A DNA stretch of 64,000 bases from Amoeboaphelidium protococcarum. Taxonomy: Eukaryota; Aphelidiomycota; Aphelidea. Below are positions 47,227 through 60,700 of the stretch, in pieces; the first letter of the stretch is position 1, and the number at the start of each line of letters is the position of its first letter. Made by a program: the position numbers and the translations under genes. Where the stretch lies: contig JALECJ010000020.1 of NCBI GenBank assembly GCA_023515745.1, positions 1,736,001 through 1,800,000 on the forward strand, written 5' to 3'. The notes under the pieces were generated by a model. The model did not search any database and was not told where the DNA came from. It saw only the letters and a program-made list of their open reading frames with translations.

Positions 47227-47685
47227 TCATTCTTTATCCAAGTTTTGAGATTGCACAGACTCGGCGTCACAGAGAGTCCGTTTTCTAGATTTCACAAATG
47301 GCTCAATAATTTTAGCAATTGCATCTCTTATATTTTAATTATCAGCAATTTGTTACTTTGCCTTTTTACTATTAGCTTTAATACTAGAATCTTTTTACTA
47401 CTTCTGCAACTACTATATTTTATTTGTCGTAGTCTTGTCAAAATGGAGTCTCCACGGCTGGAGAGGTAGATCAGTGAGATGACGCGACACGACAGCGGCC
47501 GCATTAACATCGTCAAACTCCACGAAGCAGAAGTTACGCTCTGTATTACTCACTGGATCTATGCACCCTTTAATATACTTAATTGGCCCGCATTTACGAA
47601 GCATTTGCTCCACAGCATCTTTTCCCATAATGTATGGATATTTCACATATGCTAGACACGGTGTTTGTTCATTTTAGTCAGCCAT
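47227..47685 (-). CDS. Small RRM RNA-binding protein (RBM25-like RRM)
   Basis: 152 codons, single exon. One RRM near the N-terminus: RNP2-like 'CLAYVKYPYIMGKDAVEQML', then 'KCGPIKYIKGCIDPVSN', RNP1-like 'RNFCFVEFDDVNAAAVVSRH' and 'WRLHFDKTTTNK'. The 'MLRKCGPI' spacing resembles the RRM of splicing factor RBM25, but the RE-rich and PWI regions of that protein are missing. The rest is a Lys/Gln-rich tail of about 60 residues with eight UAR codons. Probably splicing-related; name not assigned. Divergent from the kelch gene. Confidence 0.7.
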
Positions 47686-47964
47686 TTTAAGGTTTCGACG
47701 GTGAATTCTGAAATGCGGTGAGAACAACGGAGAAGAAAAACCTTGATTTTGGAGTATAGTTGCTGTCGCAAGTATCTAATCATAGTCCTAATTATTCAAT
47801 TCCATGGCCGAGGAGTTAATAGTGCTATATGTCATCGTCAAGACAATTAGCTCAGGAATGCAGTTGTCAAGACTGTTGCTGAGCGGCTGGCATTAGATCA
47901 AACAATCCCGGTAAACTTGGAACATCATTAGATAATAAGATTTACAATTATTAAGTAATACATT

Positions 47965-49755
47965 ATGAAAAGCTAGCTGGTCCTATTGCTGATCGCTGTG
48001 ATTCTCAAGTCTACATAGTCTCAGTCCTTATAGAGATGGCCGCTGTAGAACGGTGTCCAAGTTTCTGCACTGAACGGACATCGGTAGAACGTGATTTAGA
48101 TTACCGGCGATTCCGCTTCAAGCCTTTAAGTTGCTTTAACAACTGGTGGCTGGCCATGGACCTCATTTCAATTCGATAACAGCTCATACTTGACATTTCA
48201 GTATTTCAATGTAATTGATCATGCTTGGAGTTAGCGGCCTTGGGGCAGCTAGAACAATGTTGATGATCTCATTGCGCTGCGACAAAGACATTTTCACGCT
48301 GCGGCCTCATCATCGGACGGCTCAGAGTTGATTGTGTATGGTGGTATTCGTGGCAATCAAGCGCTCGGGGATCTGCTTATTTTGGACTCTGCGTCTCTCA
48401 CTTGGCAGGTATCGGGCAATTTGTCGTATTACTGTTCCTCTTCACCACTGGAAGATATTCTGTCACCAGATCAGATAACAAGTGATGGTTGCGGAGACGC
48501 TACTGAAATTCAGGCAGTGTATGGTCACTCTATGGACCTCTTGCTTGATAGCGATGAAATGGCAATTTATGCAGTGGTTGGTGGACTGGGTTTGAATACC
48601 ACCTAAGCAGATGTCCACCTGCTGATCAATGATCGTATACAAGGTGTTAGATACTGGGTCAGAGTTTTGGCGGAGGGCGCACCAACATTTAGAGGCTTTC
48701 ACTCATCTGCTGTAGATTAGGGTCAAGGTATTTTATACATGTTTGGTGGAACATAGGACTTAACTAGTCCTGTGTATGACCCTTACATTTACAAGTATCA
48801 TTTAGTGGAAAATGCTTGGACCAAATTTGATGTATCTTCTATTGTGGGACCTCCGCAAGACAATGGAGGTATTATTACTGAATCTGTCGTTTCAATTGGT
48901 GGTGTTTTTGGCCATAATATGAAGTATATTAGCTCCAGTTAGTCGTTGCTCATTTGGAATGGAATGACTACAGGTGGTTTAAATAATAACACTTTTCTTT
49001 ACAACGTTAAAAACTAGTAAAGCATGTAGATATAATCTGGTCAGAACAATGCTTGTACTTATGCGTCAGTAATTGATTTGTCTACATCTGAATATTTTCA
49101 ATATGGTGGCAAGAACAGTATCGACAATATAGTCAAAGATTCTGCTGTATCTTAGTTAAGTGGTACTTATGTGCGTTAGTTGGACTTGAGTATTAGAACA
49201 ATCTCTGTATCAATTAGTGCTCAATCTGACGCCATAGTAGTGTATACAATGTAAGGCTGGGGATTTGTGTCTGACTCTGATATGGCAAAGTATTTTCAGT
49301 CTGTCGTTGTATCCGATCGTAACGTTAAAAGTGAATGTATTATCCAATCCACACGATGGAATCAAATTAAATGTATCAGCACGTTCAAGATGACTGGCGA
49401 CTTTAATGTCTCGGTCTATCTGAATGACATTAAGACAATGAAAAGCGTGAGCATGAATGTATATCAAGGACATGGCTGTTTTAACCCTCAAAATCAGTTT
49501 GTGCAAGATCAGTGTGTGGCTTCAGAGCCCGGTCCAGGCGCTCGCGATTAACAGGCCATCAAGTCTGATAAGAATAAGCTCATTATTTACGTCTCAGTTC
49601 CCCTTGGTATAAGCTTAGTTACCATTGCTATCATAGTCGTGGTATATCATAGAAATAGAAGAAATACTGCTGCGGCTCTAAAAGAGAAGATTAAATCTAT
49701 GGAAGCATCTTGTGATTCGATAGTAAAAAGTAGCAAGACATTAAGTGCAGTGTGA
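47965..49755 (+). CDS. Kelch-repeat type I membrane protein
   Basis: 596 codons, single exon, ending at TGA 49753. Signal peptide 'MKSQLVLLLIAVILKSTQSQ', then an extracellular region with kelch-like blades: 'RQRHFHAAASSSDGSELIVY' followed by GG, later 'FRGFHSSAVDQGQGILYMFG' then GG, and 'DNGGIITESVVSIGGVFG'. A further domain of about 120 residues with paired cysteines follows. One transmembrane helix ('LIIYVSVPLGISLVTIAIIVVVY', about residues 536-560) precedes a short basic cytosolic tail. Extracellular beta-propellers of this kind are often adhesion or receptor modules; the ligand is unknown. Confidence 0.72.
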
Positions 49756-49861
49756 TAATATATGTTACTTATAGAGTAAATTGCCGTTTTTATAGTAACA
49801 AAGCCATTATACGACATGGTCGAATGTATACGCTCAAAATCTTCTCAAACTTATTTTAGCC

Positions 49862-52093
49862 TCAGGTTTTCTCTATGTCGCAGAATGGTGCTTGTTCGTG
49901 CGATTAAAGCACCGTTTGCTGTTGCTCTTCATTTACAAACTGACGACACTCTTATCTTCCTTTGGTTACGTCCAGGGCGCCAACCATTAATAAAACGGAT
50001 ATCAAAAGCATCGCAATAACGTAGATAAATCCATAACGTACCTCTCCCGATGAGGCATTGGCAATAGCTCCCACTATTAGCGGCCCGAGCCAAGAACTGC
50101 CGCGGTCTCCAATCTCATAAAGCGCAAAGAACTCAGCCTCATGATTCCGCGGCACCAAGTCAGAGAATTATACACGACCAAAACTTTAAATGGCACCAAG
50201 TAAGCTTCCCATCAACACTACGCCAACATACATTTCCATTGGACTTCTTAGTCCAAACGATAAAGTCAGTGGCGGCTACGAGTCAATAAGTACAACATAC
50301 GCGTCTGACGGAATGAACCCAAGCAAACCGTATGAAGGGAGCACCATGGCAACACACAGCACTGTTACCAGTGAACGCTTGGTGCTCCATTAGAAGCGGC
50401 GACTAATTCCCAGCCAGAAATACGAACCAAATAGTGCAGCAATAGCCGCCAGAATTATCGCCACCGCAATCTATTCTGATGTCATTTTGATAACATCGCT
50501 AGCAAACAGAATAGCAATCTGACCAAGTGTGGTAAATGAATCTGCAAATAAGAGATAACACACAAGATAGAGGAATGTATTGGGCAGCTTCTTGTAATGC
50601 CTGACAGCAGTTAACGTCTACTTCCAGCTGAACCATATCAAATTCCTGGCAGAAGTTGGCAAAGGCTTACCTGGCCTCGTTTTCAAATTTAGCCACGTAA
50701 TATTGGACCACAAAAACCACCATATACCACATAAAGCGACACAAATCCGCATCGGGTAAGCAGAACTATCGTAGGCTGACATTGCCTTGAGCACACCGAC
50801 TGAAACTAAAATCATCGTGAGACTCGCAACTTGTCCCGATGCTAAACCATGCGTTGATAAGACATTACAAAGTCTATCTGATAATCTGGACTCAGTAGCA
50901 ATCTTTTTCTCACTGACAGTCTCCATACTCTGAGAATTTGTATCGAGGTCTATTTCATCCCCGATAGGTAGAGTTAACGTCTCTTTATCATATACGCATC
51001 GAATGTTGTTTTGAACATCAGAGGGCTAATTAATCGGTAAAGTGAGAATGCCAAATTCACGCTCTCTTTAATGGTATTCAATCCCATCACTATGATCCTC
51101 ATCGCCATCTCTAGAACTTACACAATCAGCATCTGCGGCAGTATTAGGTGGAGACCCCGAACATCTAACAGACTAACGCCACCTAGTGAACGAAAATAGA
51201 CGAAGCGCAAAATTAGACCAACTCTGTTCAACCTTCGATCGTAATTTACGGACACCTCGTCGGATACCAAAGAGAGTGAGATGCTAATCAAAATGATCCA
51301 TGTCAACCAAGTCTTCAACTCTACCGCGTATGAATGGGTGATTATGAACCAAAACTGGTAGATAAGCATTGTAAAACACCACCGTACATCCATACATCAC
51401 ATTTCCAATGATATAAAATGCAACAATCCATCCGTACTGATGCTCATTCGTAATTGCAGGATACGCGAGACATATTATGGAACCTACGATGCTACACGAA
51501 GCAAATAACAATTTCCTCAATCTTCCATAATCTGCCAATGCACCGATCGAGAGAAACGTCAACATCTGCAGTATAGTCGTTATTGAGTTGATATAAAGAA
51601 CCAAGGACACTGACGGAATCCAAGCGCCAAAGAATTCCACTTCACACGCGGGTCCATCGGCTGGGTTATCAGTATATCCAGTAGCATTGACTTAATTCCA
51701 GGTATTCTCCGTGTTCGGAGACAACTCACTAGTCATCCAGCTATTCGTGGTATTAACAAAACCAGAATCATTACAAGGTGTGTTCTCAGTGCCCACAACT
51801 CTACCAGCAGCGCGTGACATCTGTACAAGAATCAGTGGAAACAGCACCTATGATACAACATTCGGGTATACAGCCGATGCAAAATCGTAACATATCCAAC
51901 CGATCAGTTCACTCTTGGACGTGGAAGGCATCTCATCAGGCCTTGCGGGGCGATTATGGAGGAGATCGCTGAGTTGACGCAACCATACTCTGAACCATCC
52001 ATATGCAGTCGCTTTATCATACGATACCCCTCCGCTTATCAATAGTTCATTAGACTACTCAAATGTTGTTGATTAAAGACGGTGATATTTCAT
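49862..52093 (-). CDS. ATG22: Atg22-like vacuolar effluxer (MFS)
   Basis: Atg22 family proteins export amino acids from the fungal vacuole after autophagy. 743 codons, single exon from ATG 52093 (an in-frame TGA lies two codons upstream) to TGA 49862. 'ELIGWICYDFASAVYPNVVS' is the family's first TM entry, followed after a long loop by 'TILQMLTFLSIGALADYG', 'IICLAYPAIT', 'GWIVAFYIIGNVMYGCTVVFYNAYLP', and late 'REAEFFALYEI-DRGSSW-GPL'-type sequence (here 'NHEAEFFALYEIGDRGSSWL') and 'YGFIYVIAMLLISVLLMVG'. About 12 hydrophobic segments and a large central hydrophilic loop fit the family. The cytosolic C-terminal tail is Gln-rich. Confidence 0.86.
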
Positions 52094-52432
52094 TTTTCAC
52101 GAGCAGTAGAGAATCAAAGTTCGATCAAAAGAAGATTGTGTCAGTGTAGGAGAGTTTGCCTGATGAACAAAGAGCAGAATTTTGAAGTGAGAGTTTGACA
52201 TGTCTTGAGCGGCGATCTGCCACAATGAGTACACCACTACATGACTCAAATTGTGTCGCATCTTCTGTTAATATAACACAACATTAAATTATTTTCTCAA
52301 TGCCATTAAGTTGCGATATATGACAACGCGTACTTTTGTATAATAAATGAAAATAAGATGCATGTGTTATTTATGTATATTTCCTTTCCATCAGTACCAA
52401 AAGCCCCTACTGATTCATTCACTTACATGTAA
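52094..52432. other. Intergenic, no gene seen
   Basis: 339 bp between the ATG22 start and the kinase stop, AT-rich; no supported frame. Confidence 0.45.
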
Positions 52433-54710
52433 TCACGTCTGAGGACTCTTCACAGCGACTGACATGTGCTCATACAGAGCTTTGTACACTAGAGCATCTC
52501 CTCCCAGGCGTTTGAAGCGTACACCGTGTAGATTCAGAAGCCAAATTTTGCAAACTTCGATTTCAAACACCACCTCACCAGAGTAATGTTAATGGCGCAC
52601 AAAAAAAGTGAACCTGCCGCGTTTCTCATACTTCTCGTTCGCCTTGGTCAATATGCGTTCTAGTCTAATCAACAGCTCAGCAGGCTCTTTGATATTCGAC
52701 ACGGTAGTGATATTCATCTGATATCTGACAGAGCGGATATCTTCATTATACGCAGCGTCGTTGTTTGCAATACTTAGACGACGATCATTCCCACCGTGTG
52801 CCGTTGATACAGTCAGCGTGGTACTGCCTTCACCAGATCCCACACGATGAGGCTTTCCACCCTGAACCTTGGTCTGACTTATTGTCTTTCTGGAAGGAGA
52901 GACGGCAGCAGCAGTGGTTGTCATTGGCATACTTCCGGTAATATCTTCTTCATTAATCAACTCCATGCTAGGAGCTTAACTACGCTCTTTTATCATTGAG
53001 ATTGCAAGTAGAGGTTTCTTTACGGCCACCTGCTGTCCGCCTTACTCACCTGCTCCTTCAGTGCTTGATCTTCTAATTGGCGACTACGCATTCTATGATC
53101 CCTTCAACACGGCAGAGTCGTCAATAGCTTGGCGCTTGTCTCCAGCCAATGGAAAGCCTGTACTTTGGTTTTGATCAGCTCTATTCTGCGGTACATCCTA
53201 AGACACAGAATGGCGACGCTAATTCTACCTTCCAGACGAACTTATCTCAGCAGATCCAGAAGGAGTTTGGGTACTATCAGTTTTATTTTGAACCGTATTG
53301 TAAAATGCAGATCCTGGCTAAACAGATTTCGATCTAACACGCTAAGCGGAAGACTACTAAGGGCTACCAGGTTCGCCAGATTGCCTATTAGATTAGGTAT
53401 TGTTACGACTTTACGAGAACGGATTTAGACGTGATAAAGCACTAGTTAATGATGATCTGCGCCCGACATTCTATTTAACGCCATTAACACTTGATACGGC
53501 GCTACCAGAAGAAGGACTTTACAAAGAGGGGATCATGTCTTCCATAGTACGCGATGGAGTTAGAGCAGAATCTGGAGTAGATGGAGACTTTAAATTTTCG
53601 TCACTGTCCGAAAACTTGATAGTCAATGCACCAGGCCTGTTAAAATTATACACTGAAAATCCTTCAAGCTCTTCAATATTACTCACCAACTTTCCAATCT
53701 CATCATCATTATTCTCAGCGTCATTCACATCTGCTGCCACAGGTATTAATGGCATAACGCGGAGAGGAGGCTCGGCTTCATCCTTGTTAATCCATGGATC
53801 AGCGCGCAATTAATCCATAGTAGCGCGTTTGGAAGGATCTTTCACCAACAGTTTTTGGAGTAACTTTTGCAAGTCCTCTGAGAAGTGTCCTGGGCAAGCA
53901 TACTTTACAGACTTGATCTGGGCGTACAATTCAGCAATGGAATCACACTTGAAAGGCGGCTTACCAGCGATCATGATATATAACACAATGCCCAAGGACC
54001 AAATGTCAGCAGACGGTCCAATGTATTTTATACCACTTACTAACTCGGGACCAGCATACAACGGCGTACCACAGAAGGTGTTCAAGTACTGATTGAAACC
54101 ATCGATACTACGCCCGAGACCGAAATCACTAAGCAAAAGATCTTTCGAGTCTGACAGGAGCATATTCTCCAACTTGAGATCACGATGCACCACACCAGCC
54201 AGGTGACAATGATCAATTGCTGACACCAGCTGTCTGAAAAACTTGCGCCCTTCCTTCTCGCTCAAATTACCTTTGGCTGCAATGTAGTCAATCAACTCAC
54301 CCCCGCTGGCATAATCCATGATGATATACAATTCACCTTCCGTGTCAATGACCTGGTGCAGCTTGATGATATTCGGATGGTCCAGGCGCATCAACAGCTT
54401 CACCTCCTTGCTCAACTTGTTCAACACCACGGCAGCCTTTCCATTCGCGGACAGTAACAGCGACTTTGCCTTGATCGCTTCCTGCTGCTTTCTCTCCTCC
54501 TCATCCTTTTTAATGATTTTGATGGCAACCTACACTAAAAATGATAATGATATATCATATGGTAAGATGTCCATGATATACAGCATTATACTATTGAATT
54601 ACCTTTTAATTGGTCTACTTGTGAGTTGCAATCTTCACCTTGGAGAAGGCGCCCTCTCCCACCGTGCGCCCAATCTTGTACTCGCCCAACAGCTTCTTTT
54701 TAGCTAACAT
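52433..54710 (-). CDS. CAMK-group Ser/Thr protein kinase with C-terminal KA1 domain (SNF1/MARK/Kin-like)
   Basis: Exons 54710-54603 and 54529-52433 with a 73-nt intron GTAATT...GTGTAG inside the N-lobe; 734 aa. Kinase landmarks: 'GEYKIGRTVGEGAFSKVKIA', 'VAIKIIKK', 'HPNIIKLHQVIDT', 'GVVHRDLKLENMLL' (catalytic Asp about 153), 'LSDFGLGRSI', 'FCGTPLYAGPELVSG' and 'DIWSLGIVLYIMIAG-PPF'. A long Ser-rich linker with 'AEPPLRVMPL' is followed by a C-terminal KA1-type domain ('IRLERILTKANEKYEKRGRF', 'VCKIWLLNLHGVRFKRLGGD'). These kinases act in polarity and nutrient signalling. The usual DFG is intact; activation loop has Thr in FCGT. Confidence 0.9.
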
Positions 54711-55373
54711 TTACACGCAATCTTATATCTTCCTGGTGATTAGTAGACTTTAGTAAAGATATAGATATGTATATACTATTGAAGGATAAAATGTGAGAGT
54801 GAGTTGGTAGATGGATTATAGAGATTAAAAATCCAAGAGTCTATTTTTAAGCTGCTGGTTTCAGCATTCTGAGGTCATCATGATCAAGTTGCATATGTAC
54901 CCACTACAGTATTCAGGTTGATGAGATTATGGCAGTTGCTTATATATCAATGTATATATTTTCTTTACGTATAAATTTCTAAAAGATGTGTATAAAATTG
55001 GTTTAGAATGCAGGCATAGTTAAAGCTGAATAGATATCCGATTTAGTGCGACTGAATCAACGTCAAACGCGTCGCTAACCATTAATAGTTACTGTTACAA
55101 CTAAGAGACTTTTACTATCAGTTTGCTTATTGTATTTAATCTTTTGGTCAATAGCTGTAATAGAATGTGATTATTCATAAATAACCAAGTAATCGCCATG
55201 CTCCAAATAAAAGTCAATTAGAGATCACGGTACCTTCACACAGCAAAAGATAATGATCAGGGGTACTTGCTTCTTATAACGTTAACTGCCTGCTTTTCTA
55301 TTTCTTATATACATTTTAAAATTGCTATTGAAAAGGTTTAATATTCTGCATACTTTATATCGCGTCAAATATT
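54711..55373. other. Divergent intergenic region between kinase and Boi-like genes
   Basis: 663 bp, AT-rich, only short frames on both strands. Probably two promoters. Confidence 0.5.
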
Positions 55374-57404
55374 ATGAATATTGCAGGGACTGATTAAAGT
55401 AATAAAGATGCTTCCATATAAGGCGATTTGTGCCACGATGACTGTAATCAAGAGGACATTGTTTATGCTCAATTCACATTTAATGCGGAGGATGACGATG
55501 AGATTACAATTAAAGCGGGCGATCCTGTGGTTGTGATATGCAGAGATGAAGGATATGATGATGGTTGGTGGCAGGGGCGTAATATTGATGGTGAAGTTGG
55601 TCTGTTCCCATCCAATTTTGTAATGGCTACGCCGCCTTAATTGTCAGTTTCTGTGAGAGATAGTACTGTCAATACCGCCGCTAATGTACCTCCCAGTCCG
55701 TAATCAATCTCAGCTGAGAATCCGGAACTATCTGTAAATTCTGCTATAAATTCACCCATTGATAATCATTAAATTTAATCTCAAGATGATCCATCAAAAT
55801 GGTCAATAGATCAGGTTTGCTAGTGGCTGAAGCGCAAAGGATTTCATCGATTTCAAGAAGCGTTCAGAGAGCAAAATATTGATGGAAGTGTGCTACTATC
55901 ATCGCGCATTGATATGACCGCCCTCAAGTAATTGGGTCTCGGTACTTTGGATAAAAGACTGCGCCTGTTAAATTATATCAGTCAACTTAGAAAGAATGCT
56001 GCGTAATACGCGTCTTTGGATTAGAATGGATCGTCCCCGGCCATGTCTCTCAACAATTTCAAATCTTCCATGATCACAGAGTCCTCCAATGATATCCGAC
56101 CACTCAGCTTTGAGTCTTTGAAATCTCTGGATAAAAGCAGTCAGAGTTCTATGGATCTATTCAAGCGTTTGTCTAAAGAGAACTCTATGAGTGGCGATGG
56201 CTATCAATCATCACAGGTTGGTGCGCCGGTGAAGCCAAAGAAGAAGAAGCGAAAGACTGTAAAGCTTTCGGTGGATGTCCGCGGCGATGTTAAAACTTTG
56301 GCTGATGTATTGCGCCTACCGAGATAGAGCGATTATATTACAACACTTGGCACGCCGAAGCTTTCCGGCAATGAGGCACCATCTCCACTTACCTGCTTAT
56401 CCGCCTCTGTGGATTTTTGTGGATATCTATGGAAGCGAGGTGGTCGCAATCATTGGTCGTGCAAGAGGCGATACTTTGTGATTAAAGATATGATTTTATG
56501 GTACTTTAAATGCGATAATGGAGATTCAAAGGCGCTCGGTCTGATCCCGCTTCCTTCCTATGTTATTGTTCCGTCTAAAGACAATGATATCACCAGACGG
56601 AATTATACATTTGAGGCTAGACATCCAGATGCGAGAACATACTACTTTAAGGCTAACAGTTTGGTCGAGATGCAATCATGGATGAACGCGTTAACGTAAT
56701 CAGCGCTTGGTATTGAACTGAACTTTTAGCGATAAACCGTTCAGAATCCAACTGTTAATCATGAGTATGATAGTAGTAGCTAAAAGTCTGACATTAATCA
56801 TGATGCATCCTTGTTAAACAATAATTTTATTGAGTCAGATATGGTGAACGAGAATGCTCAGATTGATTCAGAATTGGTTCGAGATAAATCAAGTGATTAA
56901 GATCATAAGTAGAATATTCTGAACAAAATAAAGCGGATGGGGATTAATCCTTTGGAGCGACTGCCGCTCAAGTTGGATCAGCTATTGCAAGAGAAAGCTG
57001 ATGAGCAGACCAATGTTGAAAAACCTGAACTACAAACCTTTTCTGATGAAGATCATCTAAATTGTATTAATAGCATCTGTTGTGTACAAATCACTTCTCT
57101 GGACGACCTCTCTGACTTTTACATTATTGTTAAGTATGTGATATCATTGCTGCAACGTTCATAGTCACATCCAGTAACTGAAGTGAGTGCCAGCTGGTAT
57201 TTGCGTAAATGTATCAAGGAGCCTTTGACTAGAATGGATTGTTTAGAGAATGCAAATCTGTTGTGGAATATTCTTCAAGGTGCAGATTGTCAGCATGTTA
57301 TCACAGAACTCCAAGATTTGAAGATCACGCCAAAAAGCTTGGTCGACGGCGACAGTTCATAGTTGAAGACATTGTTAGATATTCTAAGAAGTTATATCGT
57401 TTGA
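55374..57404 (+). CDS. Boi1/2-like polarity scaffold (SH3-SAM-PH)
   Basis: 676 codons, single exon. SH3 domain at about residues 24-85 ('AQFTFNAEDDDEITIKAGD', 'DDGWWQGRNIDGEVGLFPSN'), SAM domain at about 140-210 ('WSIDQVCQWLKRKGF', 'LSSRIDMTALKQLGLG'), a basic Lys-rich stretch, then a PH domain at about 345-442 ('DFCGYLWKRGGRNHWSCKRR', 'YYFKANSLVEMQSWMNALT'). SH3-SAM-PH in this order is the Boi architecture, fungal proteins that link Cdc42 signalling with exocytosis. The C-terminal 200 residues are helical and not recognised. Ends 'RSYIV' at TGA 57402, convergent with the RhoGEF gene. Confidence 0.88.
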
Positions 57405-57532
57405 TCAAATTTGTAAACGTATTGAATTGTTAAAAAATTGCATTCTTTGATCTATATTATCAATTCGCTCATTCATTCGTTCACTCACTCAATCATAGTA
57501 ACTAACAATCAATATCGTCGTCGTTCTAGATA

Positions 57533-60500
57533 TCATTCAACATTGGAGGTGGCAATAGCAGCTGCAATATTCTATTCCTGCCCATCACCAAGCGTCGCAG
57601 AATCTCCATCAGCACCTCCTACCCGTGACATCCTCTTTCTTCCACCAGGGAGAGGTGGCTTACTAGATGATGGCCTCGAAGGTGGTAAAGCTGGCAGTGC
57701 AGGAGTTGCTTTTGGCTCCGTTGATAACTGCTAATCAGCTGGTTGCGATGCTATGGAGGTCACATACGACGTTTCTGCCGATCTATCATTAACCACCGGC
57801 ATACTTGTATCAGTGGCGACAGGTGTCTATTGCATCACCACACTCTCTGGCCTTCTCGGTCTCGCAGGAGGCATTGGCTTGGATTATAACGGCGCAGCCG
57901 CGGCGCTTTACACTGTTGCCGCATTCTAGCTATCTATTGGTGTAGGGGAAACCGGCTAGCTATTCGGCTATTGTTACTATACTGAATTGCCATCATTATC
58001 TCCATCTGATGATGTGCTAGTCTTGGTACGAAGTCGCATATTAGAACGCCTATTTAGAATATTAAATATACCAGATGGCTTTTCACTAGGTGAATGAGGC
58101 TAATGCGGTTCACCAGCAGGTCGCGGCGGAGGCTATGGTGTCAAATTGCCCGATGCAGCCGAATCTTATTTGCCATCCAGAGCTCTATCGATGGCTTGCC
58201 TGGTCTAATCATCTACTTTACCAGCACTGGACAATCTAGATTTAGACAATGAACGAGTCAAACTGGTCAGGAATGACTTTTTACCGCTCTTCTTGGACTC
58301 GGTGGTCATCACACTCGCCAAACTAGAAACACTGGTATTCGCCGGAATATTTCCCCCACCTGTCAGATTTCTGGATGAAGCATTGAATTTACCAATAGAC
58401 AATATCTTAGCCTTGATCGTGCCACCCCACTTCTTCTTGTCATTATCCCCACCTGATCCATCTCCATTAGCAATACTGCTCAAACTCATTTTGGATCCCA
58501 TTGTGTTCTTGTCTTGCATCTACGACTAGTTCATACTAGCCACGGAATTCGAACGATTTCTGGAAAACCAGCCAGCCATATTCGCCATACTACCCTTTGC
58601 ACCTTATATTTACCCAAGAGGAGTAGGCTCCGTCGCACCTCCATCCGGCTGAGCCAAACTGAGAGTGCTCTTATTGCCATCGTCTGCCCCTCCTCCCCCA
58701 AATATACTTGCTCGACGTCCTCCATCTTTAGAGGATATAGATTCACGTCTTTTGCCATTCTGACTGACGCGTCTAAATAAAGCTTTACTAGCAGTGGATG
58801 AAGCATCAGCAGCGGCTTGCATCAGATTCGACATTTTATTCAGAGCACTTTGACTCGCCATCATTGCTGAAGCGCCTTTAGTCAGAACTAAGCTCTCTGT
58901 GGTGTAAACATCAATAAACTTTGCGTCAACCGCGGCCTGGGAATTTTGCATCTACTGCTCTTGATTGTCAGAATTGCTAGACATTACAGATGGCGCAATA
59001 CTTTAATTGTCATTATTACTCATGGAGGTGTTTTTGCGTCGATTACCGACATCAGCGCCATTCGCAGCCGCAGAGCTACTTCTTGTGCGAGCACTATCAG
59101 GTCCTTCTGAAGGAGTAGCCAAATCGTGATTACTGTCTAAAGTCTCTAGATAGTTCACCTTACTCACGCCTAACACTTTCTCCAAGTCCAGCATCCAGCC
59201 TCTCTTCTCCTTTGAGGATTTAGCGCCCAGATCTACACTGCGGAACACGGGTGCCGCTTTATCATTGCTACTAGGCTATTCCCAAGTGATACGCCACGAA
59301 TTCTTTAAAGCAGCACGTCCAAAACTATTCGGTTCGATGACATCGGAGCTAAGCTCTTGGATACTCACAACATTCTTCACAGGGATTATATGCTGTAACA
59401 GGTAACTTCCACTTTTCTTGGCACTCAACAGCAACAATACGTCCTAGAATAAAAAAGTCCCCAAATATGGAGTGTCTGTAATAAATGAAGGATTCACCAT
59501 TGACGCTGTGATTGTAAATGGCATATCATGCTACCCGTGGTCAGCTACGTAGATACCAGACCCACGCAGAAGATTCCCAATCTTGTTAAAGAAATCTTAT
59601 GCCTGAGGATGTAGATGCACATACTTGAGCTCATCCACAACTGATAACTCAAACAGCTCCAAAAGGGCTTTAATGGTGACATAAGGACTAGACTAAACAC
59701 GACTGAACAGTAGCTCCTTCTTTGTGTCATTCTCAGCCCTCTTCTTCTTTTCATTTATGGTGGCAACTAGCGCCTTGATCTACTGCAGAGTCTGGGATAG
59801 CTCTTCAAACTCGGGTGTCCCTTTAGGCGTGGCCTTCAACAACTCATTGAATAGCAGCGGGTACTTGCATATTCTCTACACCGGTTTGATGAGAAAATCT
59901 TGAATCTCCAACTTGCTGTTCATCTTCTATTTGCAATCTTCATGAAATGACTGGTAAGAGTTTGGATGGGTGCGCCTTATGATAGCCAGCGTGTTCAAAG
60001 CCTTATCATGAAGGGAACAGAATGGTACATAGACAGACTCAAGCTTCTACATCATGGTGAGGAAACATTTCGCTATAGAGCTAATTGATGGATTATCACA
60101 GACAGGCTAATCAGCCGCAGAAGAAGATGGTGTCAGTGGTGTCAACTATCCCCAGGGAGTACGTACGGCATCCTCCAAGATTTTAAGCACCAGTTTCTGC
60201 ACGCGTAACAGATTAGCCGCGTTTCTAACAATCGCCTGTTTCTGATCAAAAGTGATCCAGCCACCGCCACGCTCATTTCCAAACTGGGTGTTCTAGACAA
60301 TGTCTGCCGCAGTACTTGCCTCTGTCCTCTGTGCCTGGGATGCAACTCCTGCTAGGTAAGCTCCGTTCAGGGGATCAAGGAAATTTCGGACCAAGTTGTT
60401 CAAATCATTCACGTATCCTCTCTCAGTCTCAAACAGCTCCTACGTGACCAGAAATCTCTTCATTCTCTTTCGCTCCTGCTCCTCTGGTGATAATTGCTAC

Positions 60501-60700
60501 TCTGAAGATATGGCTAGATTCTCAACTTCAATCTCTAGTGCAGCTTTGATATCGCTCGCTCCATCATCTATTTTTATGCTGTCTGAGCCATCAATGCGAG
60601 CAGATGCCAGGATATCAGGATTACTGATAACCAAGGACTGGCTGATATTCTTTGCCTGCTATTACAAAAGATTCTCTTCTCCCTACAATGTGCCACTCAT
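57533..60700 (-). CDS. RhoGEF (Dbl-homology) protein
   Basis: 1,055 codons, single exon. DH domain at about residues 75-330: 'RKRMKRFLVTQELFETERGY' (CR1), and CR3 'IQDFLIKPVQRICKYPLLFN' with 'ELLKATP'. A PH-like region follows ('GTFLFQDVLLLLSAKKSGSY', 'WRITWEQPS'). The C-terminal half is long, low-complexity and Ser/Gly-rich, with basic patches ('KKSGKKSFLTSLTRSLSKSR') and proline motifs ('PPPRPAG'), ending 'IATSNVE' at TGA 57533. DH proteins activate Rho/Rac/Cdc42; together with the neighbouring Boi-like gene a role in polarity is likely. Specific GTPase unknown. Confidence 0.88.
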
